A DNA stretch of 64,000 nucleotides from Winslowiella toletana (GTDB taxonomy: Bacteria > Pseudomonadota > Gammaproteobacteria > Enterobacterales > Enterobacteriaceae). The position numbers and the translations under genes are program-made. Within the stretch, counting starts at the first letter, position 1. Each line of letters starts with the position of its first letter. Shown piece after piece: positions 21,990 to 35,862 of the stretch. A model generated the notes under the pieces. It was not told the origin of the DNA, did no database searches, and saw only the letters and a program-made list of their open reading frames with translations. The DNA is taken from positions 2,542,001 to 2,606,000 of the forward strand of contig NZ_JAGGMQ010000001.1 of the NCBI RefSeq assembly GCF_017875465.1, written 5' to 3'.

Positions 21990-22001
21990 TGCTCTTTAAC
22001 A
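21990..22001 (+). promoter_or_regulatory. rrn leader boxA antitermination site
   Basis: TGCTCTTTAACA is identical to the boxA consensus where NusB, NusE and partners load on the rRNA transcript to prevent Rho termination. The rest of the leader up to 22147 holds RNase III processing sequences. Confidence 0.85.
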
Positions 22002-22147
22002 ATTTATCAGACAATCTGTGTGGGCACTCGCAGGGTTGATATCGCAAACCATCTCCGGATGGAAAAAATTTGAAATATCAAGTCTCAAGAGTGACTACTA
22101 TATTCATTACGAATAACAGTTTTAATTCTTTGAGCATCAAGCTTTTT

Positions 22148-23689
<1,542 letters not shown>

Positions 23690-23759
23690 CCTATGTGAAG
23701 ATACTCCGCGCAGTGCCCACACAGATTGTCTGATGAAAGTAACGAGCAACAGTAACAGA

Positions 23760-23835
23760 GTCCCCATCGTCTAGAGGCCCAGGACACTGCCCTTTCACGG
23801 CTGTAACAGGGGTTCGAATCCCCTTGGGGACGCCA
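23760..23835 (+). tRNA. gltT: tRNA-Glu (anticodon TTC) in the 16S-23S spacer
   Basis: The 76-base cloverleaf from GTCCCCATCG to the encoded CCA end has the TTC anticodon in CCCTTTCACGG. It is the only tRNA in the 371-base spacer (23690-24060), as in the E. coli rrn operons of the tRNA-Glu class. Confidence 0.97.
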
Positions 23836-23929
23836 TACTCTGATAACGATGTGAAAGACGTTATCAACCCAGTATCTCAAAACTGATTAGGCCGCAAGGC
23901 GAGTCACGTTTGAGATATTTGCTCTTTAA

Positions 23930-23941
23930 AAATCCGGAACA
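23930..23941 (+). promoter_or_regulatory. Spacer boxA antitermination site
   Basis: TGCTCTTTAAAA upstream of the 23S gene is the second boxA that renews antitermination across the long 23S region. It lies in the spacer after tRNA-Glu. Confidence 0.75.
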
Positions 23942-24060
23942 AGCTGAAAATTGAAACGATATGTCGTCTCATTTCTCCGTAATAAGAAATGAAGCACGAT
24001 ATATTCGAGTCTCTCAAATGCTTGCAGCCCCGAGGGTCGAAAGACACTTCCGGGTTGTGA

Positions 24061-26968
<2,908 letters not shown>

Positions 26969-27048
26969 ACAACACCAGAAGTGTTTTGGTGAGCGTTATG
27001 AGAGACGCGAAAATTTTCAGCTTTGTTCCCCGGATACAAGAATCTGCA

Positions 27049-27170
27049 TAAACGAAAGATTTTGTGCTGAAGCAAGGCGGCAAACGAGACGGCATGAAGG
27101 AGCATACGGAAGTATGTGACTGAGTGACGCGAGAGCGGCCAACGCAGCAGCAGCGCAAAAGATTCGTTTA
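27049..27170. repeat. ERIC-type palindromic element in the 23S-5S spacer
   Basis: A 122-base element has inverted ends (TAAACGAAAGATTTTG on the left, CAAAAGATTCGTTTA on the right) and TA at both borders. The core GGAGCATAC, GGAA, GTATGTGACT and the flanking GCAAGGCGGCAA and GCCAACGCAGCAGC resemble the enterobacterial repetitive intergenic consensus (about 127 bases). It enlarges the 23S-5S spacer to 215 bases and would fold into one long hairpin in the rRNA precursor. Confidence 0.75.
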
Positions 27171-27183
27171 GTGCCCAAGAATT

Positions 27184-27303
27184 TGCCTGGCGGCTTTAGC
27201 GCGGTGGTCCCACCTGACCCCATGCCGAACTCAGAAGTGAAACGCCGTAGCGCCGATGGTAGTGTGGGGTCTCCCCATGCGAGAGTAGGGAACTGCCAGG
27301 CAT
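27184..27303 (+). rRNA. rrf: 5S ribosomal RNA
   Basis: A 120-base gene runs from TGCCTGGCGGC to CTGCCAGGCAT. The ends pair, and the central CCCATGCCGAACTCAGAAG is the conserved loop region. Confidence 0.97.
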
Positions 27304-27387
27304 CAAATTAGTACCATTTCCCGTGACACGGAAGTGAGAGAAACACCTGAATTCAGACGTCATGTCTGGGATCAGTACAGAATCGGT

Positions 27388-27464
27388 GGAGCGGTAGTTC
27401 AGTTGGTTAGAATACCTGCCTGTCACGCAGGGGGTCGCGGGTTCGAGCCCCGTCCGTTCCGCCA
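27388..27464 (+). tRNA. aspT: tRNA-Asp (anticodon GTC)
   Basis: The 77-base gene from GGAGCGGTAG to the encoded CCA has its anticodon GTC in CCTGTCACGC. It lies distal in the rrn transcript, as after E. coli rrnC. Confidence 0.97.
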
Positions 27465-27471
27465 CCCTTTT

Positions 27472-27547
27472 AGGGGCGTAGTTCAATTGGTAGAGCACCG
27501 GTCTCCAAAACCGGGTGTTGGGAGTTCGAGTCTCTCCGCCCCTGCCA
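27472..27547 (+). tRNA. trpT: tRNA-Trp (anticodon CCA)
   Basis: The 76-base gene from AGGGGCGTAG to the encoded CCA has its anticodon CCA in GTCTCCAAAACC. It appears identical to E. coli trpT. It is the last gene of the rrn operon. Confidence 0.97.
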
Positions 27548-27554
27548 TAAAAAC

Positions 27555-27584
27555 AATCCTTTGCTTCGGCAAAGGATTTTTTTT
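27555..27584 (+). terminator. Terminator of the rrn operon
   Basis: A 10-base stem (AATCCTTTGC with GCAAAGGATT) capped by a TTCG tetraloop is followed by eight T residues, just after tRNA-Trp. Confidence 0.92.
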
Positions 27585-27669
27585 GTCTTCAATATCCCGC
27601 CAGATAACCGCAAAAAAAGAGCCAGTACTTACTGACCCCCTTTGATTTTTACTGTTTATAAAGCAAAAA

Positions 27670-28491
27670 CTAAATCGCTACCGGAAATTTTAACAGCTGA
27701 CGAATATGCGACTGCTGATCGCTGTTCTGTAGCCAGACGCCATACAGCGGACGCACGGCGACCGGCGTATCAGGGATCACCATCAGATCCGGATAGAGAT
27801 TGTGCCAAACGTCGGGTAAAAACGCACAAGCGCCGGTAGTATGCAGCAATTGTCGGGTTAAATGCGCCGATGTGGTGGTCAGCACGGGAACATCATCAGC
27901 GCCGGCCAGGTAGCTCTGATGTTGATGAAAATCGGCGCCCCATTCCAGTTTGATGTAGTCATATTTTTCACGTTTTTCGCTTTTTCGCGAACGGAACAGC
28001 GTCAGCGAAATATGGCCAATTTGCTGACTGGTAAGTTCATCCATCTTCGGCGCTTCAGTGGTGATCAGCAGATCCAGCTGGCGTTCATGGAGTTGTTTAA
28101 CCAGTAAATGCCGCTGCGCCACACGTGCTTCAAGGTGCAGGTCCTCACGGTTCTCATACAGCGTTTGTAGCCACGGAGTGAGGTAAGCCTCCCAAAGGGA
28201 TGCACTGGCGCCTATCGACAGCTCATGATGCTGCTGAGTGTGCGATACCTCCTTCTTAGCCATCAGCCAGGTACTCATCAGGCTCTCGGCATAAGGTAGT
28301 AAACGTTCCCCGGCTGAGGTCAGGCGAATATTATTGCGATGACGGGTAAAAAGATTCACACCTAACTGATTTTCCAACTGTCTGATACGGAAGCTGACCG
28401 CAGACTGTGTGAGATAAAGCGCTTCAGCGGCACGTCCAAAGTGGCGAGTCCTGCTCACTTCAAGAAAGGTTTTAAGTAATTCCGTATCCAC
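27670..28491 (-). CDS. hdfR: LysR-type regulator HdfR
   Basis: The 273-residue LysR-family protein is homologous to E. coli HdfR, which represses flhDC and activates the glutamate synthase operon. The N-terminal helix-turn-helix is [20 protein letters not shown]; the effector domain is more diverged. I chose the GTG at 28491, which has GGAG seven bases upstream and gives the E. coli-like N-terminus [14 protein letters not shown] further upstream start (28521) adds ten residues without homology. It is divergent from maoP. Confidence 0.93.
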   Translation of the reverse strand: MDTELLKTFLEVSRTRHFGRAAEALYLTQSAVSFRIRQLENQLGVNLFTRHRNNIRLTSAGERLLPYAESLMSTWLMAKKEVSHTQQHHELSIGASASLWEAYLTPWLQTLYENREDLHLEARVAQRHLLVKQLHERQLDLLITTEAPKMDELTSQQIGHISLTLFRSRKSEKREKYDYIKLEWGADFHQHQSYLAGADDVPVLTTTSAHLTRQLLHTTGACAFLPDVWHNLYPDLMVIPDTPVAVRPLYGVWLQNSDQQSHIRQLLKFPVAI

Positions 28492-28612
28492 AGTTATCTC
28501 CCAAAAAACATTTGTCGTCATGATTTAAATGTTTTGTTTTACACTCTGTCAAGCCTATCTAATACTCCGCGCCATAAATAGCACGGCCATAAAAGAGTTA
28601 GGAGCGTGTAAA

Positions 28613-28951
28613 ATGGCGGAAAGCTTCGCAACAACTAATCGTTTTTTTGATAACAAACATTATCCACGTGGATTCTCGCGTCACGGTGATTTCACCATTA
28701 AGGAAGCACAGCTTCTTGAGCGTCATGGTTACGCCTTCAATGAGCTGGATCTGGCGAAACGCGAACCTGTAACAGAAGAAGAGCGTCTGTTTATCGAGGT
28801 TTGCCGTGGCATACGTGAGCCGCAAACTGAAGCGGAACGCGTGTGGTCAAAGTATATGACACGAATTAAGCGTCCGAAACGTTTCCACACCCTCTCTGGT
28901 GGTAAGCCGCAGATGGAAGGTGTTGAAGACTATTCTGACAGCGACGATTAA
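28613..28951 (+). CDS. maoP: Macrodomain Ori organisation protein MaoP
   Basis: The 112-residue protein is nearly identical to E. coli YifE/MaoP, which with the maoS site organises the Ori macrodomain of the chromosome. Conserved blocks include [20 protein letters not shown] and [16 protein letters not shown]. The start at 28613 reproduces the E. coli N-terminus MAESF; the frame is open upstream without homology. A maoS site may lie in the hdfR-maoP gap, but I cannot identify it by eye. Confidence 0.94.
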   Translation: MAESFATTNRFFDNKHYPRGFSRHGDFTIKEAQLLERHGYAFNELDLAKREPVTEEERLFIEVCRGIREPQTEAERVWSKYMTRIKRPKRFHTLSGGKPQMEGVEDYSDSDD

Positions 28952-28955
28952 AACG

Positions 28956-28981
28956 AATGGGGCTCAGCGCCCCATTTTTTA
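28956..28981 (+). terminator. Terminator between maoP and yifB
   Basis: An 8-base stem (AATGGGGC with GCCCCATT) followed by a T-run fills the 27-base gap between the convergent genes maoP and yifB. Upstream A residues could let it work in both directions. Confidence 0.82.
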
Positions 28982-30499
28982 TTGCAGAGATTTGTGCAGA
29001 TAAATCAACAAACGATCAATGCCACGATAGCTTAGTGCTTCATGCAGATGATCGCGCCGGATATTTTCCTCTTGCGCCAGGTCGGCGATAGTACGCGCCA
29101 CTTTCAGAATGCGCTGCCAGGCTCTGACTGACAACCCCAGCTGATTCAGTACCGATTCCAGCCACTCAGCATCCTCCCGGCTAATCACACACCATTGTTG
29201 AATCTCACTGTTGTTAAGCATGGCATTGATTCTACCGCTGCGCATAAGCTGACGCTCTCTGACAGCCAGTACCCGTGCCCGGACAGTGTCGCTGGATTCG
29301 CTGCTGCTGCGGTTACTGCTCAGCGTACCTGAGGGCAGCAGCGGTACCTCCAGTGATAAATCAAAACGATCGAGGAAGGGGCCAGAAAGGCGATTCAGGT
29401 AGCGCAAGGTCTGCTGTGGTGAGCTGCGATTATGGGTGCCGCTGTAGTGGCCTGATGGGCTGGGGTTCATGGCGGCAACCAGCTGGAAACGCGCCGGATA
29501 AATAACTTTTGCGCGCGCCCGCGAAATACAAATTTCGCCTGACTCGATCGGCTCGCGGAGTGCATCCAGGGTCCGCTTTTCGAATTCCGGCAACTCATCA
29601 AGAAACAGCACGCCATTGTGGGCGAGGGAGATCTCCCCAGGACGCGGCAGTGAGCCGCCACCGACCAGTGCATACATTGAGGAGCTGTGATGCGGTGAAC
29701 GGAATGGCCGCTGACGCCACTGTTTCTGCATGGCGCCGCTACTCACCAGACTGGCGATGGCCGCACACTCCAGTGCTTCGCTATCGCTTAACGGCGGCAT
29801 TAATCCGATCAGCCGCGACGCCAGCATGGTCTTACCGGTGCCGGGCGGCCCGATAAGCAGCAGGTTGTGGCCGCCGGCCGCGGTGATCTCCAGTGCGCGT
29901 TTAGCCTGCTGCTGACCAATAACTTCACTTAGATCGTTTTGACTGCCCGTTGCGAGCGGCATTTCAGCCACCGCAGGCGCTAACGGCGACTTCCCGTGCA
30001 GAAAACCACATACCTCCAGCAGATGGTTGCCAACCAGACTCTCACCATGGCGGATTAATCCGACATCCTGTTGGTTTTCAAACGAAAGAATCAGCTGCCG
30101 ACCATTTTGCAATGCGGCCATGGCAGCCGGAATAGCGCCCTGTACGGCCCGTAGCGCGCCGCTGAGCGCCAGCTCGCCCAGGAATTCATAAGCAGGCAAT
30201 TTAGCCGCAGGGACTTGCTCTGAGGCCGCGAGAATGGCGATGGCGATGGGAAGGTCATAGCGCCCGCCCTCTTTCGGCAGATCCGCAGGCGCAAGATTGA
30301 CGGTAATGCGCTTCGCCGGAAAGGTGAATCCGCTGTTGATAATGGCGCTTCTGACGCGATCCCGCGCCTCTTTTACTGTGGTTTCCGGTAATCCCACCAG
30401 CGAAAGGGCAGGCAGTCCGTTGCTTAAGTGCACTTCGACAGAGACGAGTGGCGCTTCAACGCCCAGCGCAGCACGCGTAAAGACGATGGCTAAGGTCAT
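28979..30499 (-). CDS. yifB: YifB/ComM family Mg chelatase-like AAA+ ATPase
   Basis: The 506-residue protein has an N-terminal ChlI-like/Lon-protease-like fold domain and a central AAA+ domain with Walker A GPPGTGKTMLASRL and Walker B GVLFLDELPEF. A C-terminal Mg-chelatase helical domain follows. ComM homologues are hexameric helicases that promote branch migration during natural transformation in Vibrio and Haemophilus; the role in enterobacteria is not settled. I chose the ATG at 30499, which has AAGGAG upstream and fits the E. coli length (506). The frame is open a further 204 bases upstream. Confidence 0.93.
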   Translation of the reverse strand: MTLAIVFTRAALGVEAPLVSVEVHLSNGLPALSLVGLPETTVKEARDRVRSAIINSGFTFPAKRITVNLAPADLPKEGGRYDLPIAIAILAASEQVPAAKLPAYEFLGELALSGALRAVQGAIPAAMAALQNGRQLILSFENQQDVGLIRHGESLVGNHLLEVCGFLHGKSPLAPAVAEMPLATGSQNDLSEVIGQQQAKRALEITAAGGHNLLLIGPPGTGKTMLASRLIGLMPPLSDSEALECAAIASLVSSGAMQKQWRQRPFRSPHHSSSMYALVGGGSLPRPGEISLAHNGVLFLDELPEFEKRTLDALREPIESGEICISRARAKVIYPARFQLVAAMNPSPSGHYSGTHNRSSPQQTLRYLNRLSGPFLDRFDLSLEVPLLPSGTLSSNRSSSESSDTVRARVLAVRERQLMRSGRINAMLNNSEIQQWCVISREDAEWLESVLNQLGLSVRAWQRILKVARTIADLAQEENIRRDHLHEALSYRGIDRLLIYLHKSLQ

Positions 30500-30848
30500 A
30501 ATGGCTCCTTGTTGCCAGCCAGTGTGCCTGGCGCCCTGCGCGTTGACGACGGGCAAACGCGGGTTTTGCGTGGCGTCACGAAAATAATCGTGCTGGTTTA
30601 CCGGCGAAAAACATTTTATCCGCGCGGGATCGCAAAAATCACCCGCCGGGCCAGAGAGAAAAAGATTCATCACGACAGGTGAGTAATGAAGATTTTTCAG
30701 CATTTGGCTTATGCACTGAATAACAATCGTTTTTTATAAATTCGCGACCTGGCGCATTAAATTATTTGCTGAAAAAAGTTGTGTTTAACCGGCTAACTGT
30801 GATAACTCTGTAGGCATTACTTCGAACAAGCGAAATATCGAACTGAAA
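30500..30848. promoter_or_regulatory. Intergenic region: yifB promoter and ilvGMEDA promoter
   Basis: No gene fits in this 349-base divergent gap. The right half (about 30720-30848) is AT-rich and must hold the ilv operon promoter. I cannot choose one -10/-35 pair with confidence. A TTGTGT at 30778-30783 and TAACTC at 30802-30807 are one candidate pair with an 18-base spacer. Confidence 0.4.
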
Positions 30849-30947
30849 ATGACAGCCCTTCTACGAGTGATTAGCCTAGTCGTGATTAGCGTGGTGGTGA
30901 TTATTATCACACCTTGCGGGGCTTCGCTTGGAGAAAGAAAGGCTTAA
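30849..30947 (+). CDS. ilvL: ilvGMEDA operon leader peptide
   Basis: A 32-codon reading frame begins MTALLRVISLVVISVVVIII and ends at TAA. It is packed with isoleucine, valine and leucine codons and is nearly identical to E. coli IlvL. Ribosome stalling on these codons when any branched-chain aminoacyl-tRNA is scarce controls folding of the downstream attenuator. Confidence 0.93.
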   Translation: MTALLRVISLVVISVVVIIITPCGASLGERKA

Positions 30948-30966
30948 AAATCAAGTCTGAATTCAC

Positions 30967-31005
30967 AAAAAACCCCCGCACCGAAAGGTCCGGGGGTTTT
31001 TTTTT
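30967..31005 (+). terminator. ilv operon attenuator
   Basis: A stem of AACCCCCG with CGGGGGTT, extended by ACC/GGT around a GAAA loop, is followed by nine or more T residues. It begins 19 bases after the ilvL stop. Together with the leader it forms the multivalent attenuation system for Ile, Val and Leu. Confidence 0.93.
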
Positions 31006-31097
31006 GACCCGATGCAATGGCAGTTAATGTCTGAGGAATAAAGAATGAACAGTAGCATAAAATGCTGTTGTTCCCAGCGAGAGGCGGGGGAATAACT

Positions 31098-32744
31098 ATG
31101 AATGGTGCTCAGTGGGTGGTTCAGGCGTTGCGTGCGCAAGATATAGAAACTGTATTCGGCTATCCGGGTGGTGCAATTATGCCGGTATACGATGCGCTCT
31201 ATGATGGCGGCGTGGAACACCTACTGTGTCGTCATGAGCAAGGTGCTGCAATGGCTGCAATCGGTTATGCGCGTTCCACCGGAAAAGTGGGCGTCTGCAT
31301 CGCCACTTCCGGCCCTGGCGCGACGAATCTGATTACTGGTCTGGCTGATGCGATGATGGATTCAGTGCCGGTAGTGGCGATTACCGGTCAGGTCTCCTCC
31401 GCTTTTATCGGTACTGACGCTTTTCAGGAGATCGATGTATTAGGTCTGTCACTGGCATGCACCAAACATAGTTTCCTTGTTGAGACCCTCGACGATCTGC
31501 CATGGGTAATGGCTGAAGCCTTTGCCATCGCCCAGTCAGGCCGCCCAGGCCCGGTACTGGTTGATATCCCGAAAGATATCCAGCTGGCGGAGTGTGAACT
31601 GACGCCGCATCTGCTGGCGACAGAACCGACACCGGATCATCCGGTCCACGAACTGCAACAGGCGCGGGCGATGCTGGCGCAGGCCAAAAAGCCGGTGCTG
31701 TATGTCGGCGGCGGTGTGGGGATGGCGCAGGCAGTTCCGGCGCTGCGCGCCTTTGCCAAAGAGACCGGCATTCCCTCGGTTGCCACGCTGAAAGGGCTGG
31801 GCGCACCTGATGCAAACGATCCCTGTTATCTTGGCATGCTGGGTATGCACGGCACCAAAGCCGCCAACCTGGCGGTGCAGGAGTGTGACTTACTGATTGC
31901 GGTTGGCGCGCGCTTTGATGACCGCGTTACCGGCAAGCTGGATACCTTTGCCCCCCATGCCAGCGTAATCCATCTGGATATCGACCCGGCAGAACTGCAC
32001 AAACTGCGTCGCGCCAATGTAGCGCTGCAGGGTGATTTCAATCGCCTGCTGCCGGAGCTGTATCAGCCAATTGCCATCGACGCATGGCGTCAACAGGTGA
32101 TGGCGCTGAAAGCGGAGAACGGCTGGCGTTATGATCATCCGGGTGAAGCGATCTACGCGCCGCTGTTTTTGCAGCAGCTGTCAGCGCGTAAGCCAGATAA
32201 CGCAGTGGTGACCACCGATGTGGGCCAGCACCAGATGTGGGCGGCGCAGCATATGAGTTTTAGCGCGCCAGAGAATTTCATCACCTCCAGTGGTCTCGGC
32301 ACTATGGGCTTTGGCCTGCCTGCTGCGGTCGGCGCGCAGGTTGCTCGTCCGCACGACACCGTTATCTGCGTTTCCGGTGATGGCTCATTTATGATGAATG
32401 TGCAGGAGATGGGCACCATCAAACGCAAACAGCTGCCGGTCAAAATCGTGCTGCTGGATAATCAACGTTTAGGGATGGTGCGCCAGTGGCAGCAGCTGTT
32501 TTTCTCTGAGCGTTACAGTGAGACCAACCTCTCCGATAACCCCGATTTCCTGATGCTGGCGCGCGCGTTTGATATCCCGGGCCAGCGTATTACCCGTAAA
32601 GATCAGGTCGACGCCGCATTAGACGCTCTGCTGAACAGCGAAGGGCCTTACATGCTGCATGTTTCAATCGATGAGCTTGAAAACGTCTGGCCGCTGGTGC
32701 CGCCTGGCGCCAGTAACGCCAATATGATGGAGAAAACCTCATGA
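31098..32744 (+). CDS. ilvG: Acetohydroxyacid synthase II, large subunit
   Basis: The 548-residue thiamine diphosphate enzyme forms acetolactate and acetohydroxybutyrate in valine, leucine and isoleucine synthesis. [14 protein letters not shown] contains the catalytic glutamate E47, and [13 protein letters not shown] begins the ThDP-binding motif. The frame is continuous, unlike E. coli K-12 where ilvG is frameshifted. The start at 31098 matches E. coli MNGAQWVV; the frame is open 36 bases upstream. The stop overlaps the ilvM start (ATGA), suggesting coupled synthesis of the two subunits. Confidence 0.97.
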   Translation: MNGAQWVVQALRAQDIETVFGYPGGAIMPVYDALYDGGVEHLLCRHEQGAAMAAIGYARSTGKVGVCIATSGPGATNLITGLADAMMDSVPVVAITGQVSSAFIGTDAFQEIDVLGLSLACTKHSFLVETLDDLPWVMAEAFAIAQSGRPGPVLVDIPKDIQLAECELTPHLLATEPTPDHPVHELQQARAMLAQAKKPVLYVGGGVGMAQAVPALRAFAKETGIPSVATLKGLGAPDANDPCYLGMLGMHGTKAANLAVQECDLLIAVGARFDDRVTGKLDTFAPHASVIHLDIDPAELHKLRRANVALQGDFNRLLPELYQPIAIDAWRQQVMALKAENGWRYDHPGEAIYAPLFLQQLSARKPDNAVVTTDVGQHQMWAAQHMSFSAPENFITSSGLGTMGFGLPAAVGAQVARPHDTVICVSGDGSFMMNVQEMGTIKRKQLPVKIVLLDNQRLGMVRQWQQLFFSERYSETNLSDNPDFLMLARAFDIPGQRITRKDQVDAALDALLNSEGPYMLHVSIDELENVWPLVPPGASNANMMEKTS

Positions 32745-32998
32745 ATCAGCATCAATTGTCTATCGAAGCGCGTTTCCGACCTGAAATATTGGAGCGCATT
32801 TTACGTGTCGTTCGCCATCGCGGCTTCCAGATTTGCGCGATGAATATGGCAGCGGCAAGTAACGTGAATAATATTAATATTGAAATGACCGTTGCCAGCC
32901 AGCGTTCTGTCGATTTACTGTCGACGCAGCTAAGTAAACTGATGGACGTTGCGTGCGTTCAGGTTCAACAACAGACAACACAACAAATCCGCGCATAG
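32741..32998 (+). CDS. ilvM: Acetohydroxyacid synthase II, small subunit
   Basis: The 85-residue ACT-domain protein is the activating subunit of AHAS II. The isozyme II small subunit does not confer valine inhibition. [19 protein letters not shown] is the ACT fold beginning. It overlaps ilvG by four bases and is followed 18 bases later by ilvE. Confidence 0.95.
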   Translation: MNQHQLSIEARFRPEILERILRVVRHRGFQICAMNMAAASNVNNINIEMTVASQRSVDLLSTQLSKLMDVACVQVQQQTTQQIRA

Positions 32999-33016
32999 CC
33001 GCGAAAGGAAAGAAGA

Positions 33017-33946
33017 ATGACGACGAAGAAAGCAGACTTTATCTGGTTCAATGGCGAGATGGTTAAATGGGAAGACGCTAAAGTCAGCGTGATGTCCCAC
33101 GCACTGCATTACGGTACGTCTGTGTTTGAAGGCGTCCGCTGCTACGACTCGCACAAAGGCCCGGTAGTTTTCCGCCATCGTGAACATATGCAGCGCCTGC
33201 ACGACTCCGCCAAAATTTATCGTTTCCCGGTCAGCCAGAGCGTCGACGAGCTGATGGAAGCCTGCCGTGAAGTCCTGCGCGTTAACAAGCTGAAAAGTGC
33301 TTATATTCGTCCGCTGGTATTTGTTGGTGATGTTGGTCTGGGTGTGAACCCGCCAGAGGGCTACGAAACCGACGTGATTATTGCTGCCTTCCCGTGGGGC
33401 GCTTACCTCGGTGCTGAAGCGCTGGAGCAGGGTATTGATGCGATGGTTTCTTCATGGAACCGTGTGGCGCCGAACACCCTGCCAACCGCCGCGAAAGCCG
33501 GTGGTAACTACCTCTCCTCACTGCTGGTCGGTAGCGAAGCGCGCCGCCACGGTTATCAGGAAGGTATCGCGCTGGATACGCAGGGTTATATCTCTGAAGG
33601 CGCGGGTGAAAACCTGTTTGAAGTGAAAGATGGCATACTGTTCACCCCGCCATTTACCTCTTCTGCGCTGCCGGGCATCACCCGCGACGCTATTATTAAA
33701 TTAGCCAAAGATATGGGCATCGAAGTGCGCGAGCAGGTGCTGTCGCGTGAATCGCTGTATCTGGCGGATGAAGTCTTTATGTCTGGTACCGCTGCTGAAA
33801 TCACCCCGGTGCGCAGTGTCGATCAGATCAAGGTTGGCGAGGGCAAGTGTGGTCCTGTCACCAAACGTATTCAGCAGGCGTTCTTCGGCTTGTTTACCGG
33901 TGAAACGGAAGACAAGTGGGGCTGGCTGGATCAGGTAAATCCATAA
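33017..33946 (+). CDS. ilvE: Branched-chain amino acid aminotransferase
   Basis: The 309-residue fold-type IV PLP enzyme carries out the last transamination to Ile, Val and Leu. The PLP-binding lysine is K160 in LPTAAKAGGNYLSS, and ISEGAGENLFEV and MSGTAAEITPV are cofactor-phosphate and substrate segments. The length equals E. coli IlvE (309). GAAAGGAAAG precedes the ATG. Confidence 0.97.
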   Translation: MTTKKADFIWFNGEMVKWEDAKVSVMSHALHYGTSVFEGVRCYDSHKGPVVFRHREHMQRLHDSAKIYRFPVSQSVDELMEACREVLRVNKLKSAYIRPLVFVGDVGLGVNPPEGYETDVIIAAFPWGAYLGAEALEQGIDAMVSSWNRVAPNTLPTAAKAGGNYLSSLLVGSEARRHGYQEGIALDTQGYISEGAGENLFEVKDGILFTPPFTSSALPGITRDAIIKLAKDMGIEVREQVLSRESLYLADEVFMSGTAAEITPVRSVDQIKVGEGKCGPVTKRIQQAFFGLFTGETEDKWGWLDQVNP

Positions 33947-33959
33947 GCATAATGATTTG

Positions 33960-33983
33960 GCGAGCGGATGATTGTCCGCTCGC
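33960..33983. other. Hairpin between ilvE and ilvD
   Basis: A 9-base stem (GCGAGCGGA with TCCGCTCGC, six-base loop) lies 13 bases after the ilvE stop. No T-run follows, so it is not a strong terminator. It may protect or help process the operon mRNA. Confidence 0.5.
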
Positions 33984-34009
33984 AACTTATTTAGACTGGA
34001 GTATAGAGC

Positions 34010-35860
34010 ATGCCTAAGTACCGTTCCGCTACCACCACCCATGGCCGTAATATGGCTGGTGCACGTGCCCTGTGGCGCGCAACCGGAATGACTGACGATG
34101 ATTTCGGTAAGCCGATCATTGCGGTTGTTAACTCATTCACCCAATTCGTACCGGGACATGTGCATCTGCGCGATCTCGGCAAACTGGTCGCAGAGCAGAT
34201 TGAAGCGTCCGGTGGTGTGGCCAAAGAGTTCAACACCATCGCAGTAGACGACGGAATCGCGATGGGTCACGGTGGTATGCTGTATTCACTGCCGTCTCGT
34301 GAACTGATTGCCGACTCCGTAGAGTATATGGTCAACGCCCACTGTGCCGATGCGATGGTGTGTATCTCCAACTGTGACAAAATCACCCCGGGAATGCTGA
34401 TGGCGTCACTGCGCCTGAATATTCCGGTGATCTTTGTCTCCGGCGGCCCGATGGAAGCCGGTAAAACGAAGCTGTCAGACAAAATCATCAAGCTGGACCT
34501 GGTCGACGCGATGATTCAGGGCGCTAACCCGAATGTCAGCGACGCCGACAGCGATCAGATTGAGCGCTCCGCCTGTCCGACCTGCGGTTCTTGTTCCGGT
34601 ATGTTTACCGCCAACTCAATGAACTGCCTGACCGAAGCGCTGGGCCTGTCGCAGCCGGGTAATGGTTCACTGCTGGCCACCCATGCTGACCGTAAACAGC
34701 TGTTCCTCACCGCTGGCCAGCGCATTGTCGAATTGTCGAAACGCTACTACGAGCAGGATGATGAAACTGCTCTGCCACGCAATATCGCCAGTAAAGCCGC
34801 ATTTGAGAATGCGATGACGCTGGATATCGCGATGGGCGGCTCCACCAATACCGTACTGCATCTGCTGGCGGCAGCGCAGGAAGGCGAAATCGATTTCGAT
34901 ATGAGTGATATCGACCGTCTGTCGCGCAAAGTGCCACATCTGTGCAAAGTGGCGCCGAGCACGCCGAAATACCATATGGAAGACGTACACCGCGCCGGTG
35001 GTGTACTGGGTATCCTGGGTGAGCTGGATCGTGCTGGTCTGATGAATAACGATGTGCGTAATGTGCTGGGTCTGAATCTGCAGCAGACGCTGGAACAGTA
35101 CGACATCATGCTGACCAAAGACGAAGCGGTGAAGAAAATGTTCCGCGCGGGTCCGGCGGGTATTCGCACCACTCAGGCCTTCTCGCAGGATTGCCGTTGG
35201 GACACGCTGGATGACGATCGTCAGGAAGGCTGTATCCGTTCACGCGAATTCGCCTTTAGTCAGGACGGCGGTTTAGCGGTGCTTTACGGCAATATTGCGC
35301 AGGACGGTTGTATTGTAAAAACCGCCGGTGTGGAGAAAGAGATTCACGTCTTCCGCGGCCCGGCCAAAGTGTATGAGTCACAGGATGCGGCGGTAGAAGC
35401 GATTCTGGGCGGCAAAGTAGTGGCGGGCGACGTCGTGGTCATCCGTTATGAAGGGCCAAAAGGCGGTCCGGGCATGCAGGAAATGCTCTATCCGACCACC
35501 TATCTGAAGTCGATGGGTCTTGGCAAAAGCTGTGCGCTGATCACCGACGGGCGTTTTTCCGGCGGCACCTCAGGTCTCTCTATCGGCCACGCTTCACCGG
35601 AAGCGGCGGCTGGCGGTGTGATCGCGCTGGTGAAAGAGGGCGATATGATCAATATCGACATCCCGAATCGCGGTATCCAGCTGGATGTGCCGGATAGCGA
35701 GCTGCATGCGCGTCGTGAAGAAGAAGAGGCGCGTGGCGCTGAAGCTTATACGCCACATGGTCGTGAGCGTCAGGTATCTCTTGCCCTGCGTGCTTACGCC
35801 TTACTGGCGACCAGTGCCGACAAAGGCGCAATCCGCGACAAGAGCAAGCTGGGAGGCTAA
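34010..35860 (+). CDS. ilvD: Dihydroxy-acid dehydratase
   Basis: The 616-residue iron-sulfur enzyme dehydrates dihydroxy-acids to the 2-keto acids of valine and isoleucine. Cluster-ligand cysteines lie in [11 protein letters not shown] and [13 protein letters not shown]. The length equals E. coli IlvD (616). Its labile [4Fe-4S] cluster makes it sensitive to oxidative stress in E. coli. ilvA begins two bases after the stop. Confidence 0.97.
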   Translation: MPKYRSATTTHGRNMAGARALWRATGMTDDDFGKPIIAVVNSFTQFVPGHVHLRDLGKLVAEQIEASGGVAKEFNTIAVDDGIAMGHGGMLYSLPSRELIADSVEYMVNAHCADAMVCISNCDKITPGMLMASLRLNIPVIFVSGGPMEAGKTKLSDKIIKLDLVDAMIQGANPNVSDADSDQIERSACPTCGSCSGMFTANSMNCLTEALGLSQPGNGSLLATHADRKQLFLTAGQRIVELSKRYYEQDDETALPRNIASKAAFENAMTLDIAMGGSTNTVLHLLAAAQEGEIDFDMSDIDRLSRKVPHLCKVAPSTPKYHMEDVHRAGGVLGILGELDRAGLMNNDVRNVLGLNLQQTLEQYDIMLTKDEAVKKMFRAGPAGIRTTQAFSQDCRWDTLDDDRQEGCIRSREFAFSQDGGLAVLYGNIAQDGCIVKTAGVEKEIHVFRGPAKVYESQDAAVEAILGGKVVAGDVVVIRYEGPKGGPGMQEMLYPTTYLKSMGLGKSCALITDGRFSGGTSGLSIGHASPEAAAGGVIALVKEGDMINIDIPNRGIQLDVPDSELHARREEEEARGAEAYTPHGRERQVSLALRAYALLATSADKGAIRDKSKLGG

Positions 35861-35862
35861 AA

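Noticed and set aside
30500..30703. N-terminal extension of yifB by 68 codons
   Set aside because: The ATG at 30499 has an AAGGAG ribosome binding site and matches the E. coli length. The extension would occupy the ilv promoter region and shows no homology.
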